This document shows positions 8,905 to 17,386 of a stretch of DNA of 64,000 nucleotides, piece after piece; position 1 is the first letter of the stretch, and each line of letters opens with the position of its first letter. The stretch comes from DASQBT01 sp963746955. Its GTDB lineage: Bacteria; Pseudomonadota; Gammaproteobacteria; Burkholderiales; Thiobacillaceae. Where the stretch lies: the NCBI GenBank assembly GCA_963746955.1, contig CAVVDR010000004.1:310001-374000 (forward strand). The letters are read 5' to 3'. The position numbers and the translations under genes are program-made. Below the pieces are notes generated by a model. The model was not told the DNA's origin and ran no database searches. It worked only from the letters and a program-made list of their open reading frames with translations.

Positions 8905-9981
8905 GGATTCTCCTTGGGGGTTAATGGGTTACTTCCTCTTACTCTACTGGTTCCCAGACATTTCAGCGCGTCCTGGATATGATTCAGTCGACGCGACTCA
9001 TGCAGCGCAAGTCAACTGCGACGAGAATGTGCCGTCCTCATTTGCGACCCGTCCGGGCCGGGTTAGGTTCAACATGGATTTGCTGCTTCCTCACATTAGG
9101 CCAGTATTGCAAGTCTATCACTCGTTCACGCGTCGATAATTTGTAGAACGCCTGCAGTGCAAAAAACTGGAGTTTACGCGACTCCGACGATCGAGTTCAG
9201 AAAGCGGGGCTAAGCGAAGTCCCTGCCTGATGTCCTGGGACGATTACAGATTTCCCGTTCGACCCGATGCGGAACCGGTTGCTTCAGCCAAGCGGACATT
9301 CACCGGTAACGATAGCCACGCCGGTTCTTTGGCATCGTACCGTAAGACGCCGGCCGATTCGCGTGAATTCTGTGGCTGTTGCCCAGCACAGCCGCCTCCC
9401 GCCGTCCCCGACGCACTGAACGCCGAGCTCGTTACCGGCGTGGCGTTACCCGGTGTGTGGGCGCCGTCGCGCTTTTCCAAGTCTGATTGCCTGACCTGCC
9501 TGCGAGGGGCCGGGCGTTTCTTGGCTTCGCCATCAGCACAGCGCGACCTGGCGCGCGGAAGCCGAATGCCGCCGTTCGCATGAGGAAGGATATCGCGGCA
9601 ATGCTGTAAGCAAATTGAAAGGTTTCATCCCTACGCTTTCCAGATGGACCTGAACGGCGTTCATGGCGCACCCCGGCAATGCACATAAGGACTCCCTTCC
9701 TTGTTTGGCAGAGTCGCAGATGTCTGCCGGACCAAACCGATATTGGCCCTTATCAAGGAAACACTCCAATCGCCGGAGAGCGGCCAGTCAAGAGAATTGG
9801 CGACACATCCAACGTTCGGATCTGAGTGCACCAACCATGGGGGAGAGGCCACAAGGCCTATTTCAAATTGCGGCGCGAGTTCTCCGATCTTTGCCGGGCA
9901 GGCTTCATTCTGCAGTCTTTCACCACGCCATCAGCCGGATGGCCAAGAAGGTCTAGCCAGGATCAGGCAGCACAAGAAGGC
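8905..9981. other. Non-coding or decayed stretch of about 1 kb
   Basis: Several overlapping frames are open here on both strands (for example 9230-9583 plus and 9244-9480 minus). None has a convincing ribosome-binding site, domain or recognisable composition. I see no RNA gene or insertion-sequence end. Confidence 0.4.
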
Positions 9982-10536
9982 ATGAGTCTGTTCTTCCTTG
10001 CGGGACGGCGGTGCATCTGGATTGCCGGGTTGGCCCTGGCACTTGGCTCGGGACCGGTCAGTGCGAAGGACAGCATTGAGAAAGCCGGAGATGTCCTGCA
10101 AATAGCCATTCCGGCGGTTGGTCTGGGGGGCACGCTATTTTATGAGAAAGGCTGGGACGGAACGGTCCAGTTTGCCGAGTCCCTGGCGACCTCTCAGGCC
10201 ATTGCAGAAATCCTCAAAGACGTAGTCCACGAAAGACGGCCGAACGGGGGGTGCTGCAAGTCGTTCCCTTCCGGACACGCCACGGGCGCGTTTATGGGCG
10301 CGAGTTTTATCCACGAACGCTACGGGTTGAAATACGCGATTCCTGCCTATGTGGCCGCGACGTTTGTCGGCTACAGCAGGGTTGAGTCTAAGAAACATTA
10401 CATTCATGACGTGGTTGCAGGCGCGGCACTTGGTTCCGCGACCAGTTTTTATTTTGCCAAGCCCTACAAAGACATGACGGTCATCCCCGTTTCAGACAGC
10501 GGGTTTTATGGGGTGGTTGTCAGCAAAGCCTGGTGA
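9982..10536 (+). CDS. Secreted PAP2-family phosphatase
   Basis: Type 2 phosphatidic acid phosphatase-like enzyme. The ATG at 9982 follows AAGAAGGC and opens a signal peptide (MSLFFLAGRRCIWIAGLALA), giving 184 residues. All three catalytic motifs are present: KDVVHERRP, the FPSGH box and SRVESKKHYIHD. The enzyme lacks the six long membrane spans of classic PAP2 and looks like a compact exported form. The substrate (lipid phosphate, undecaprenyl pyrophosphate or another phosphomonoester) cannot be told. It stands alone. Confidence 0.85.
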   Translation: MSLFFLAGRRCIWIAGLALALGSGPVSAKDSIEKAGDVLQIAIPAVGLGGTLFYEKGWDGTVQFAESLATSQAIAEILKDVVHERRPNGGCCKSFPSGHATGAFMGASFIHERYGLKYAIPAYVAATFVGYSRVESKKHYIHDVVAGAALGSATSFYFAKPYKDMTVIPVSDSGFYGVVVSKAW

Positions 10537-10825
10537 AGCATAAGGTCGCCAGGGCAGTCGCCCTCAAGACTCAAGGGATCTAAGACCAATCCCTCATAGC
10601 GCACGCTCGGACGAACCGACATATAGCGTGTACTTACTATCAATTGGTTATCTCATTCCGGGTGTTCTTAAGGCTCTCATGGCGCCTTCCCTGGGGCCGG
10701 ACAACTAAAGGCAGGCCGTTGGGCCAAACCATCAGAGGAGGAGCCGGCTCCATTGGCTGCATAGAGACCTTACGAATTTCATGGTCTATTATGTCCTTAT
10801 TAGAGGCGGGAACGGGGAGGCGGAA

Positions 10826-11104
10826 ATGGACAAGGTGATCGCAGGCAACGAATCGTCAGTAATTGAGCGTCGCCATAACGCCAAACTGCGCTTGATCTTC
10901 CCGGATGCATGTAATTGCATATCCCATTTTTTTCGTGGGTCCCACGACTGGGTAGACAGCTCCGTCGAATATGTCGCTCAAAGGGTGGTGCATGAGTCCT
11001 ACCCTGACCTTAGCCCCGCAGAGGTCCGCATCCTGATCGCTGCGATCGAGCGTCATGTGGCGGACGGGGTTCGCCAATACCTCGCCTTAGAGGCAACACG
11101 ATGA
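10826..11104 (+). CDS. Hypothetical protein, 92 aa
   Basis: A soluble small protein starting MDKVIAGNESSVIERR. The ATG at 10826 is chosen because GGGGAGGCGGAA precedes it; the frame is open upstream to 10781. It contains CNCISHFF and a C-terminal helix rich in hydrophobic residues (SPAEVRILIAAIERHVADGV). No family is recognised. Confidence 0.5.
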   Translation: MDKVIAGNESSVIERRHNAKLRLIFPDACNCISHFFRGSHDWVDSSVEYVAQRVVHESYPDLSPAEVRILIAAIERHVADGVRQYLALEATR

Positions 11105-11255
11105 GGCGGCAACATTTCCGGTCCCAGATTATGACGTGCGCCAAGGCCGGTATCACCGGTTGCCGCAACGGGTGGAGCGGCCACTGAGACAGTGCGCAGC
11201 GGGCCAGGGGAACGGGTTGCCCGCGCTGGACGCCGGAAGGGACAGGTCATGATTT

Positions 11256-11543
11256 GTGGCTGGAACCGCCGCGATGGTGGTGGTTTCCATTCTTGCGTTC
11301 GCCAGCAGGGAAGTGGCTGAAGAGAATGGCTGTCTGCAGTGCCAAATATTGGGGGCAAAGACCGCAGGTCCCGCCCACAAGGAAGTGGCGAAGAGATACG
11401 CCCAAGGGTGTAGCCGACAAGCTGTTCGTAAAGGTGAGAGAAGGCGGACGGGGCATATGGGGTGGCACTCCCATGCCGCTAACCCTGAGGTCAAGGACGC
11501 GGACCTGAAGCAAATCATTGCCCGGGCATTGTCGCTAAAGTAA
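11256..11543 (+). pseudogene. Frameshifted cytochrome c551/c552-type pseudogene, haem site lost
   Basis: Three segments in two frames rebuild a class ID monohaem cytochrome c. The first frame gives a signal-like N-terminus, then ENGCLQCQ and GPAHKEVAKRYA. A +1 shift near 11400 gives GVADKLFVKVREGGRGIWGG followed by TPMP (the axial Met region). A shift back near 11475 gives NPEVKDADLKQIIARALSLK. The haem motif CxxCH reads CLQCQ, so the proximal His is lost as well. Two compensating frameshifts plus a missing haem ligand indicate a dead gene. Confidence 0.8.
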
Positions 11544-11824
11544 ATCTCCAGATGACCGTGAGCCTGCCGAATTCTTCAGAGTTCGAGCAGAGAATGTCCG
11601 GCAGGTCCATGAAGTTGGACCCACCTTTCTCTTATAGATCAGCGCCAAAGCCGAATCCCGCTTCAACTCCTGCGCAATTCTTGCTTTTTCTGCGGGGACT
11701 TTGGTCTATACAAGGGTGATAAGGCCTCAGGGGAGAAAGGGGACAATCGCTAACGCAATGTCTCCACCAGGTGGGCTGATACACAGCCTGCGTGTTTGAT
11801 CAATCGATTTGGAGGTTTCATATC
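11544..11824. other. Intergenic region before the repeat-protein gene
   Basis: No open frame of note. It ends in ATTTGGAGGTTTCATATC, the ribosome-binding region of the next gene. Confidence 0.4.
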
Positions 11825-12160
11825 ATGCACATCATCAAACTGAGCGCCAAGGCAGCAACCGTTCTCGCCGCGTCTGCGTTCGCCTTGCAGTTCGCAGAGG
11901 CCGCAGATCTGCAGCCTGGCAAAGGCTGGGACGCGTTCCAGGCCCGCGATGGCCAACCGGTGTCCAGCAATTCCTATATGGGTACCTCGATGAGGTCGGC
12001 GCCCGGTCAGGGTTACGATACCTTCCATGCTAGGGAAGGCGCATCTATTGAAGGGAGCTATCAAGGCACCTCGATGGGTTCCAGGGGCCAGGGTTACGAT
12101 ACGTTCAACGCCAGGGACGGCGGCGTGAGCGTCTGGGGTACAACTCAGCCATACGAGTAG
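11825..12160 (+). CDS. Small secreted repeat protein
   Basis: A 111-residue protein with a clear signal peptide (MHIIKLSAKAATVLAASAFA, cleavage after AEA). The ATG at 11825 has GGAGG nine bases upstream. The mature part is three copies of a motif G(K/Q)G(W/Y)D(A/T)FxAR(D/E)G: GKGWDAFQARDG, GQGYDTFHAREG and GQGYDTFNARDG. They are spaced by Ser/Gly linkers containing YMGTSM and YQGTSM. The family is not recognised. A further decayed repeat unit lies just past the stop codon, so the gene may once have been longer. Confidence 0.65.
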   Translation: MHIIKLSAKAATVLAASAFALQFAEAADLQPGKGWDAFQARDGQPVSSNSYMGTSMRSAPGQGYDTFHAREGASIEGSYQGTSMGSRGQGYDTFNARDGGVSVWGTTQPYE

Positions 12161-12163
12161 GCT

Positions 12164-12222
12164 ATCAAATCACCTCGATGGAATCCACGGGCCAGGGATT
12201 GCGATACCTTCAACCCCGGAGA
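12164..12222 (+). repeat. Decayed extra repeat unit of the preceding gene
   Basis: The bases after the stop codon (TATCAAATCACCTCGATGG, then CCAGGGATTGCGATACC and TTCAACCCCGG) closely match the last in-gene unit near 12060-12118 (TATCAAGGCACCTCGATGG, CCAGGGTTACGATACG, TTCAACGCCAGG). They are out of frame or stopped, so this is a non-coding remnant. Confidence 0.65.
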
Positions 12223-12560
12223 TAGCTCGGCCATCCAAGCTTCACGTACCGAACCGAGGCGCTTGTGGGGACATTCCCTGCGAGCGCCCCTTTTGAATTT
12301 CCGCGTGCCGGCCTTTCCACCGTCGACAAAATAGCTTGCCCAAGGCCACTCAGAGTTCGCCAATTCCCTGCGCCCTCAGGGACCCGCGATACCCAATCCC
12401 ACTAACGCGACGTTTTTCCCACGCCTTTGGGTCGTCACGGTGCGCTTCAAGGTTCTCGTAAAGATATTGCCCTTCGCTCCCCCTTCGGCTCGGATATGAA
12501 TCTTCCCCGATTTCCTGGCCAATTTTGAGCCTATGTTGAGCGCAATAGCAGGCCAAACAG
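12223..12560. other. Stretch with a possible minus-strand gene tail
   Basis: A minus-strand frame ending at 12350 reads CLACYCAQHRLKIGQE, later YLYENLEAHRDDPKAWEK. It looks protein-like but has no start of its own: its open upstream part runs into the tRNA-like remnant at 12561-12655. It may be the 3' end of a gene truncated at that boundary. No family is recognised. Confidence 0.3.
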
Positions 12561-12655
12561 ACCCCAGAGGCGCGAAAGGGCCGCCCGTAGGGTGAGCTAA
12601 TCGCTTGGTGTACTTGGTGGCAAAGGCGGAATCGAACTGCCGACACGGGGATTTC
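12561..12655 (-). repeat. tRNA-Phe 3'-end/terminator module, copy 1 (att remnant)
   Basis: On the minus strand this reads CCCCGTGTCGGCAGTTCGAT, TCCGCCTTTGCCACCA, then a GC-rich hairpin-like stretch and CCCTTTCGCG. This is the T-arm and 3' acceptor half of a tRNA-Phe-type gene plus downstream sequence. There is no matching 5' half, so it is not a working tRNA. It aligns with the modules at 37823-38019 and 42762-42975 in the same orientation. Such 3' fragments are typical attR remnants left by integrative elements. Confidence 0.6.
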
Positions 12656-12853
12656 TCTGAGTTCGACTGTCATGTTGAACTGTCGGCACAACACGGGGGT
12701 CAGGCTTGCGTTATTCCTTATGCTTTGCGCGGACCGCAGCCGGATTCGCCGGTATTAGGGATCTTCCCCGCACAAACACGCATGGCATATACATTGCATC
12801 TCAGGAAGTGATGTCCCGCTAACCCCAAGTCTACCCGGAGAGGAGACCACAGA

Positions 12854-13057
12854 ATGAGAATCCCGTTTGCCACCTACGAGGCTTTGCCAGTCATCTACGT
12901 GATTTTGGGTGCTGCCTCCCTGGCTGGAATAGATGGAATCCTGGGGAGATTGTGCGGGGTCCTGTTAGTTGCAGCAGGGGTGATCATTCTCAAGATGCGA
13001 ATTGAGTATCGCAAGCGTTCAATGGCCAGTCCGCTTGCGCACTCCAGGTATTACTAG
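12854..13057 (+). CDS. Small membrane protein, 67 aa
   Basis: Two hydrophobic segments (LPVIYVILGAASLAGIDGI and LCGVLLVAAGVIIL) separate a short N-terminus from a basic tail (MRIEYRKRSM). A ribosome-binding site (GGAGAGGAGACCACAGA) precedes the ATG. Function unknown. A shortened copy of this gene and its 3' flank lies at 40499-40613. It forms a pair with the next small membrane protein. Confidence 0.6.
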   Translation: MRIPFATYEALPVIYVILGAASLAGIDGILGRLCGVLLVAAGVIILKMRIEYRKRSMASPLAHSRYY

Positions 13058-13130
13058 GCGCTTTCAATAGGCATATTGGATAGGGAACGGGAAAGTACAG
13101 CGAACCAAACATTATCATCAGGAGAAGAAA

Positions 13131-13358
13131 ATGATCTGGCGCACATTACTTATCGGCTACATCGTGTTCTGCATCGTTGTAATGGGCATTGATGTCGGCG
13201 CAATTTCGGAACACAAGGGGCTATGGCTCGGATCGGGAATCATGCTGTTTGTGACCACCCTGTTCGGGTTCATGGCTGGGACGGAGTTCAGGAAGCATAG
13301 GGACGCTTGGGACAACGACCCCTGGCACATGGACAACCGCCGGTGTAAGAACGACTGA
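13131..13358 (+). CDS. Small membrane protein, 75 aa
   Basis: Two hydrophobic spans (LLIGYIVFCIVVMGIDVGA and LGSGIMLFVTTLFGFMAG) and a polar His/Asp-rich tail. AGGAGAAGAAA precedes the ATG, a strong ribosome-binding site. No family is recognised. It follows the previous small membrane gene by 73 bp in the same direction. Confidence 0.6.
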   Translation: MIWRTLLIGYIVFCIVVMGIDVGAISEHKGLWLGSGIMLFVTTLFGFMAGTEFRKHRDAWDNDPWHMDNRRCKND

Positions 13359-13413
13359 GGCTGGGACCAGAGACCCGGCTCTCGGCGATGCGTACAGTCC
13401 TTCCGGGTGTTGC

Positions 13414-13890
13414 CTAGGCAGGATCGCCGCCACCACATCCGCGGACCGTGATCGTCACGTCCCTGGCCACGGTCCACGTCTTTCCACCCGCTTTCACGAC
13501 GACACGCACGGCGGCCGTCTGTCCCATCTTGATCCGGGTTGACATGTATCCGCCAAAATCAGTCAAAGCAAAATTCGCGATCAAGGGGTACGCGTTCTTC
13601 TCGGCCAAAATATAGAGCAAGTCAACATCAGGCATGCTGACGGTTATCTCAACGGGAACCGAGGCGCTGTTCTCAGCAATATCCGGGACATTGAGAATAA
13701 TATCTTCGCTAATGGGGGCATGCAGCGCGCCGATGGCGGCCAATGAGTCGGCAGCCTTGCGGGCATCAAACGCGACCTGGTCCCAGTCGGCCAGCACCTG
13801 ACCAGGCTTGACCATACCGGCTGCAGCAGCCACGGAAAGGGAGCCCACGCCGGCAACGCCTTTCAGCACATTTCTACGTAGTGCGTTCAC
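13414..13890 (-). CDS. soxY: SoxY-like thiosulfate-oxidation carrier protein
   Basis: Periplasmic sulfur-carrier subunit of the Sox system, 158 residues. It has a twin-arginine-type leader (RRNVLKGVAGVGSLSVAA) and the C-terminal swinging arm ending VRGCGGGDPA; the conserved Cys is where sulfur intermediates are bound in SoxY. The usual ending is GGCGG at the very end; here the motif is RGCGGG followed by three more residues. There is no soxZ beside it, which is unusual because SoxY acts as a SoxYZ heterodimer. A partner elsewhere in the genome is likely if it works. Confidence 0.85.
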   Translation of the reverse strand: MNALRRNVLKGVAGVGSLSVAAAAGMVKPGQVLADWDQVAFDARKAADSLAAIGALHAPISEDIILNVPDIAENSASVPVEITVSMPDVDLLYILAEKNAYPLIANFALTDFGGYMSTRIKMGQTAAVRVVVKAGGKTWTVARDVTITVRGCGGGDPA

Positions 13891-14263
13891 CGACGGTCAT
13901 TCTTTTGTGCGTCTTAATGGCTTCTCTGAATCTACCCGGCCCGCAGTTCATGGACCGAATCGGTACGCTTAGCCAAGATGTTACCTCCATTCGGCTCATC
14001 CATTTACCCTGCGCAATCCGATCGCTTGCTGTACTTGGCGGCAGGGGAGGGTTTCACCTCGGACGATCCACCCTCCCTTAGGATAAGCCGGGACGACTTT
14101 GGCTGATCCTATGGCGAATCGGGATGGCACATATATCCAAGCGAAATTCATACTCTTCACCACTCCGGCCTGCCGACGCTGATGTCCACGATACGCACCT
14201 GGGCTTTCGGCACCAGATCGTAACGCACTGAACTATTTCCATTGTTATTATTCCATTGGATGT
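13891..14263. other. Divergent intergenic region between soxY and marR-type gene
   Basis: No gene is seen. It must hold the promoters of soxY (minus) and the efflux operon (plus). Near 14020, ATCGCTTGCTGTACTTGGCG resembles the flank of tRNA module copy 1 (ATCGCTTGGTGTACTTGGTG at 12600), possibly a fourth, very weak att remnant. Confidence 0.35.
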
Positions 14264-14794
14264 ATGGCACTGCGGGACACGCACTTCATGGACCACGCCT
14301 TTTCCTATTTCGAGCAGGGCATAAATCGTGTTGCCAGGCGTTTGTCGGGCATGCCGCAGGATCGGGTTGTTCTCAACCGGCTGCTGTTCTTTGTGGTCGG
14401 GAAGCTCGATGACAGCTACAACCGCGTTCTGGCGGAGCATGGTCTCAACAGCACGAGCTTCATGGCCCTGGCGATGATCTACAGCAGCGAAAACAACAAG
14501 CTTAATCCCAGTGATCTGAGCGATGCGCTGATTTCATCCCGGACCAACGTGACGCGTTTGGGCGATGATCTGGCCGAGGCCGGCTGGGTGAAGCGCAAGC
14601 CCAGCACCGCGGACCGGCGGCGGGTGGAACTTTCCCTGACGAGAGCGGGCAAGGCGTTGGTGGAAAAGGTATTGCCGGGACTATGGGAGCACATCGCCAG
14701 ACAATGGTCCGGCTTCACCGCGGCGGAAGTGAAGGAATTTGATCGCCTGCTGCGCAAGCTCCTCATCGGCCTGAATCGTATGGCAGAGCGTTGA
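14264..14794 (+). CDS. MarR-family transcriptional regulator
   Basis: A 176-residue winged-helix regulator. The recognition helix region is ISSRTNVTRLGDDLAEAGWV, followed by the wing KRKPSTADRRRVELSLTRAG, the standard MarR pattern (DxRxxxLxLTxxG). It is first in an operon with an outer-membrane factor, an EmrA-type adaptor and an EmrB-type transporter, as EmrR/MprA is in E. coli. It probably represses this efflux operon and releases on binding a phenolic or drug-like ligand; this is inference from context. Start could also be the ATG at 14288. Confidence 0.9.
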   Translation: MALRDTHFMDHAFSYFEQGINRVARRLSGMPQDRVVLNRLLFFVVGKLDDSYNRVLAEHGLNSTSFMALAMIYSSENNKLNPSDLSDALISSRTNVTRLGDDLAEAGWVKRKPSTADRRRVELSLTRAGKALVEKVLPGLWEHIARQWSGFTAAEVKEFDRLLRKLLIGLNRMAER

Positions 14795-14796
14795 AG

Positions 14797-16215
14797 ATGT
14801 CCCGCTTTGTCTTGCTTTCCGGCTTGATCCTCGGTGGCTGTGCGGCACTGCCCACGAACTTGCCGAAGCGTCCCGCCGTGCTCCAGCCCGAGGCGGCGGC
14901 AACGGTGGCGGCATTGGCTCAGGACGTCCACGCGGCGTCCGCGCCGATGCGCGACGAGATATGGTGGCAGGCTTTCGCCATCCCCGAGTTGAACCAGGTC
15001 GAGGAACAGGCGCTGTCGGCCAATCCCGATCTCGTCACCGCGCGGGCGCGGCTCGAGGCCGCCAGCCGGGCGGAGCAGCTCGCTCGCCTGGATGCCGGCG
15101 TGCACTACAGCACGGATGCCAGCGCCGTCCGCCAGCGCTTCAGCGAAAACGGCATTTTTCCCCCACCCATCGGCGGCAGCACCTTTACCCAGTTCGACCT
15201 TACGCAGTCATTCGCCTACAGTCTCGACGCCTGGGGACGCAACCGCGCGCTGGTGAAGGCCGCCGGCGCGCAAACGCGGGTGGCGCAGGCACAGAGTCAA
15301 GCAGTGCGGTTGACACTCTCCGCCGCCGTGGCGGACGCCTATTTCACATGGGCAGACAGCGGTCATGAGCTGGCGCTGGCGCGAGCAATTGAACAGCGCC
15401 ACCGCAACGAATACGACCTTGCACGCTCCCGCTTCGAATTAGGTCTGGCTGGCATCGGGCCGGTGCATGGCGCGCAGCAGAGGCTGGACCTCGATGCGGA
15501 CAGGGTTCATGGCCTGGACTATCTGAATCGGGCCTCCCGCTACCGTCTCGCGGGCCTGGTGGGCCTCGATCCTGATCACGCGGCGCAGTTGCCCGCACCC
15601 CGTCTCGAAGGACAGGTGCCTTCCCTGCCGCCGAGCCTGCCTCTGGACGCCTTGGGCCGGCGGCCGGATGTGGCCGCACGGCGCGCTGGTCTGGAGGCGG
15701 CGAAGGCCGAGGCTGATGCCACCCGGGCCGAGTTCTATCCGAACATCGACCTGAAGGCAGCCATTGGTGTGGAAAGCCTTGATCTGGCCAAGCTGCTCCG
15801 CTCCGGCAGCGTCACCTTCGCCGTCGGCCCGGCACTGCACCTACCCTTGTTCAATACCCACACCCTCCAGGCGCGGCTGGGCATGCGGGAAGCCGATGTT
15901 TCCGCCGCTGTTGGCGAGTACAACCACACCGTACTGGAAGCGGCCCGCCAGGTTGTCGACAGCTACGCACTCAACGCCAGCCTGGACCGGCGCGAAGCGG
16001 CGCAGCGGCAGGCGCTGGACGAAACAAGACAGACTCGGGCGCTGGCTGACAAGAAGCTTGAACTGGGGCTGGCGCCGCGGTTCGACGCCCTGGAGGCAGA
16101 GCTCGCGGTGCTCGATCAGGAACTCAACTTGACGCGGCTGCGCGCTGCGCAGCTTCGCGCCCGCGTGGCCCTGGCCGAGGCGCTGGGCGGGTCAACCGAT
16201 GCTCGCAAGGAATGA
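14797..16215 (+). CDS. Outer-membrane efflux lipoprotein, NodT/TolC family
   Basis: Outer-membrane channel of a tripartite efflux pump, 472 residues. The N-terminus is a lipoprotein signal (SRFVLLSGLILGGCAAL, Cys at LGGC). The two OEP repeats are visible: WWQAFAIPELNQVEEQALSA, then long coiled-coil-forming helices, and in the second half LGRRPDVAARRAGLEAAKAE with EFYPNIDL. A TTG at 14791 overlapping the regulator stop is an alternative start; the ATG at 14797 is preferred. It overlaps the adaptor gene by 4 nt. Confidence 0.9.
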   Translation: MSRFVLLSGLILGGCAALPTNLPKRPAVLQPEAAATVAALAQDVHAASAPMRDEIWWQAFAIPELNQVEEQALSANPDLVTARARLEAASRAEQLARLDAGVHYSTDASAVRQRFSENGIFPPPIGGSTFTQFDLTQSFAYSLDAWGRNRALVKAAGAQTRVAQAQSQAVRLTLSAAVADAYFTWADSGHELALARAIEQRHRNEYDLARSRFELGLAGIGPVHGAQQRLDLDADRVHGLDYLNRASRYRLAGLVGLDPDHAAQLPAPRLEGQVPSLPPSLPLDALGRRPDVAARRAGLEAAKAEADATRAEFYPNIDLKAAIGVESLDLAKLLRSGSVTFAVGPALHLPLFNTHTLQARLGMREADVSAAVGEYNHTVLEAARQVVDSYALNASLDRREAAQRQALDETRQTRALADKKLELGLAPRFDALEAELAVLDQELNLTRLRAAQLRARVALAEALGGSTDARKE

Positions 16216-17375
16216 CGATGGACGACCCGAATCCTCCTCCTGCGGCCAGTAACGGCAAACGCAAGCACCTGTTGCTCTTGCTGGCACTGGTCTTTGTGCT
16301 GGCGGGTATGGCCTGGGGTGCGTACTGGATCCTCTTTGCGCGCTACCACGAAACCACCGATGACGCTTACGTGGCGGGCAATCTGATTCGAGTCACACCG
16401 CGCGAGCAGGGAACGGTGGTAGCGGTGCTTGCCGACGACACCGATCACGTAGCGCAGGGCCAGGTTCTGGTGCGGCTCGATGCGGCAGATGCCGACATTG
16501 CTCTACAGCGCACCGAGGCCGGGCTGGCCGATGCCGTGCGCAACGTGCGGCAGCTTTTCCAGGCGCGTGACCAGGAGCGGGCCAATCTGGCGTTAAAGGA
16601 ACGCGCGCTTGAACAAGCCAAAGCCGACCAGTTGCGGCGCGACCGGGCAGTTGCGGCCCAGGTCGTCTCGCGCGAAGAGGCAGAGCATGCGGCGACGGCG
16701 CGCGAGCAGGCCAGACTGGAACTGCGTCTGACACGCGCCAAGCTCGCCTCTGCGGAGGCATCGGTGGCGGGAACCACCTTGGAGAGCCACCCGGCGGTAA
16801 AGCAGGCCGAAGCCCAGTTGCGTGAAGCGTGGCTGAACCGAGCGCGTTGCGAAGTTCGCGCCCCGGATGACGGCTACGTAGCCAAGCGTTCCGTCCAGGT
16901 GGGCCAGCAGGTGGAGGCCGGCAGTGCGCTGATGGCCATCGTTCCACTCAGCCAGGTTTGGGTGGAAGCGAACTTCAAGGAGGACCAACTGCGGGACATA
17001 CGCATCGGCCAGCCGGTGACTCTTGTTTCGGACCTGTATGGCGGCGGCGTGAAATTCCACGGCAAAGTGACCGGACTTGCAGCGGGAACCGGCAGCGTGT
17101 TCTCCCTGCTGCCGGCCCAGAATGCCAGCGGCAACTGGATCAAGATCGTTCAGCGCCTGCCGGTTCGCGTTGAACTGGATCCCAAGGAATTGATCCGGCG
17201 TCCCTTACGCGTCGGCCTGTCCATGAAGGCGGATGTGGACATACATGATCAGCATGGGGCGGTGCTGGCAAGCGGCACCCGCGCGGGCCGCTACGAAACG
17301 GCAGTGTACGAAAGCGCCGACCGGAAAGTGGATCAGCTCATTCAGCGCATTATCGAGGCCAATCGGGGCCGCTAG
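16212..17375 (+). CDS. emrA: EmrA/HlyD-type membrane-fusion protein
   Basis: Periplasmic adaptor, 387 residues, linking the inner-membrane EmrB-like transporter to the outer-membrane channel. It has one N-terminal membrane span (LLLLLALVFVLAGMAWGAYW), then the HlyD signature TTDDAYVAGNLIRVTPREQG. A long helical hairpin of about 100 residues and a second lipoyl half (VRAPDDGYVAKRSVQVGQQV) follow. The second in-frame ATG at 16218 is an alternative start. It lies 11 bp before emrB. Confidence 0.92.
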   Translation: MTMDDPNPPPAASNGKRKHLLLLLALVFVLAGMAWGAYWILFARYHETTDDAYVAGNLIRVTPREQGTVVAVLADDTDHVAQGQVLVRLDAADADIALQRTEAGLADAVRNVRQLFQARDQERANLALKERALEQAKADQLRRDRAVAAQVVSREEAEHAATAREQARLELRLTRAKLASAEASVAGTTLESHPAVKQAEAQLREAWLNRARCEVRAPDDGYVAKRSVQVGQQVEAGSALMAIVPLSQVWVEANFKEDQLRDIRIGQPVTLVSDLYGGGVKFHGKVTGLAAGTGSVFSLLPAQNASGNWIKIVQRLPVRVELDPKELIRRPLRVGLSMKADVDIHDQHGAVLASGTRAGRYETAVYESADRKVDQLIQRIIEANRGR

Positions 17376-17386
17376 ACTTCCCAGCC

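Noticed and set aside
12612..12690. A functional tRNA gene near 12.6 kb (likewise near 37.98 and 42.93 kb)
   Set aside because: Only the T-arm and acceptor 3' half exist; no 5' acceptor strand or D-arm can be paired, so these are remnants.
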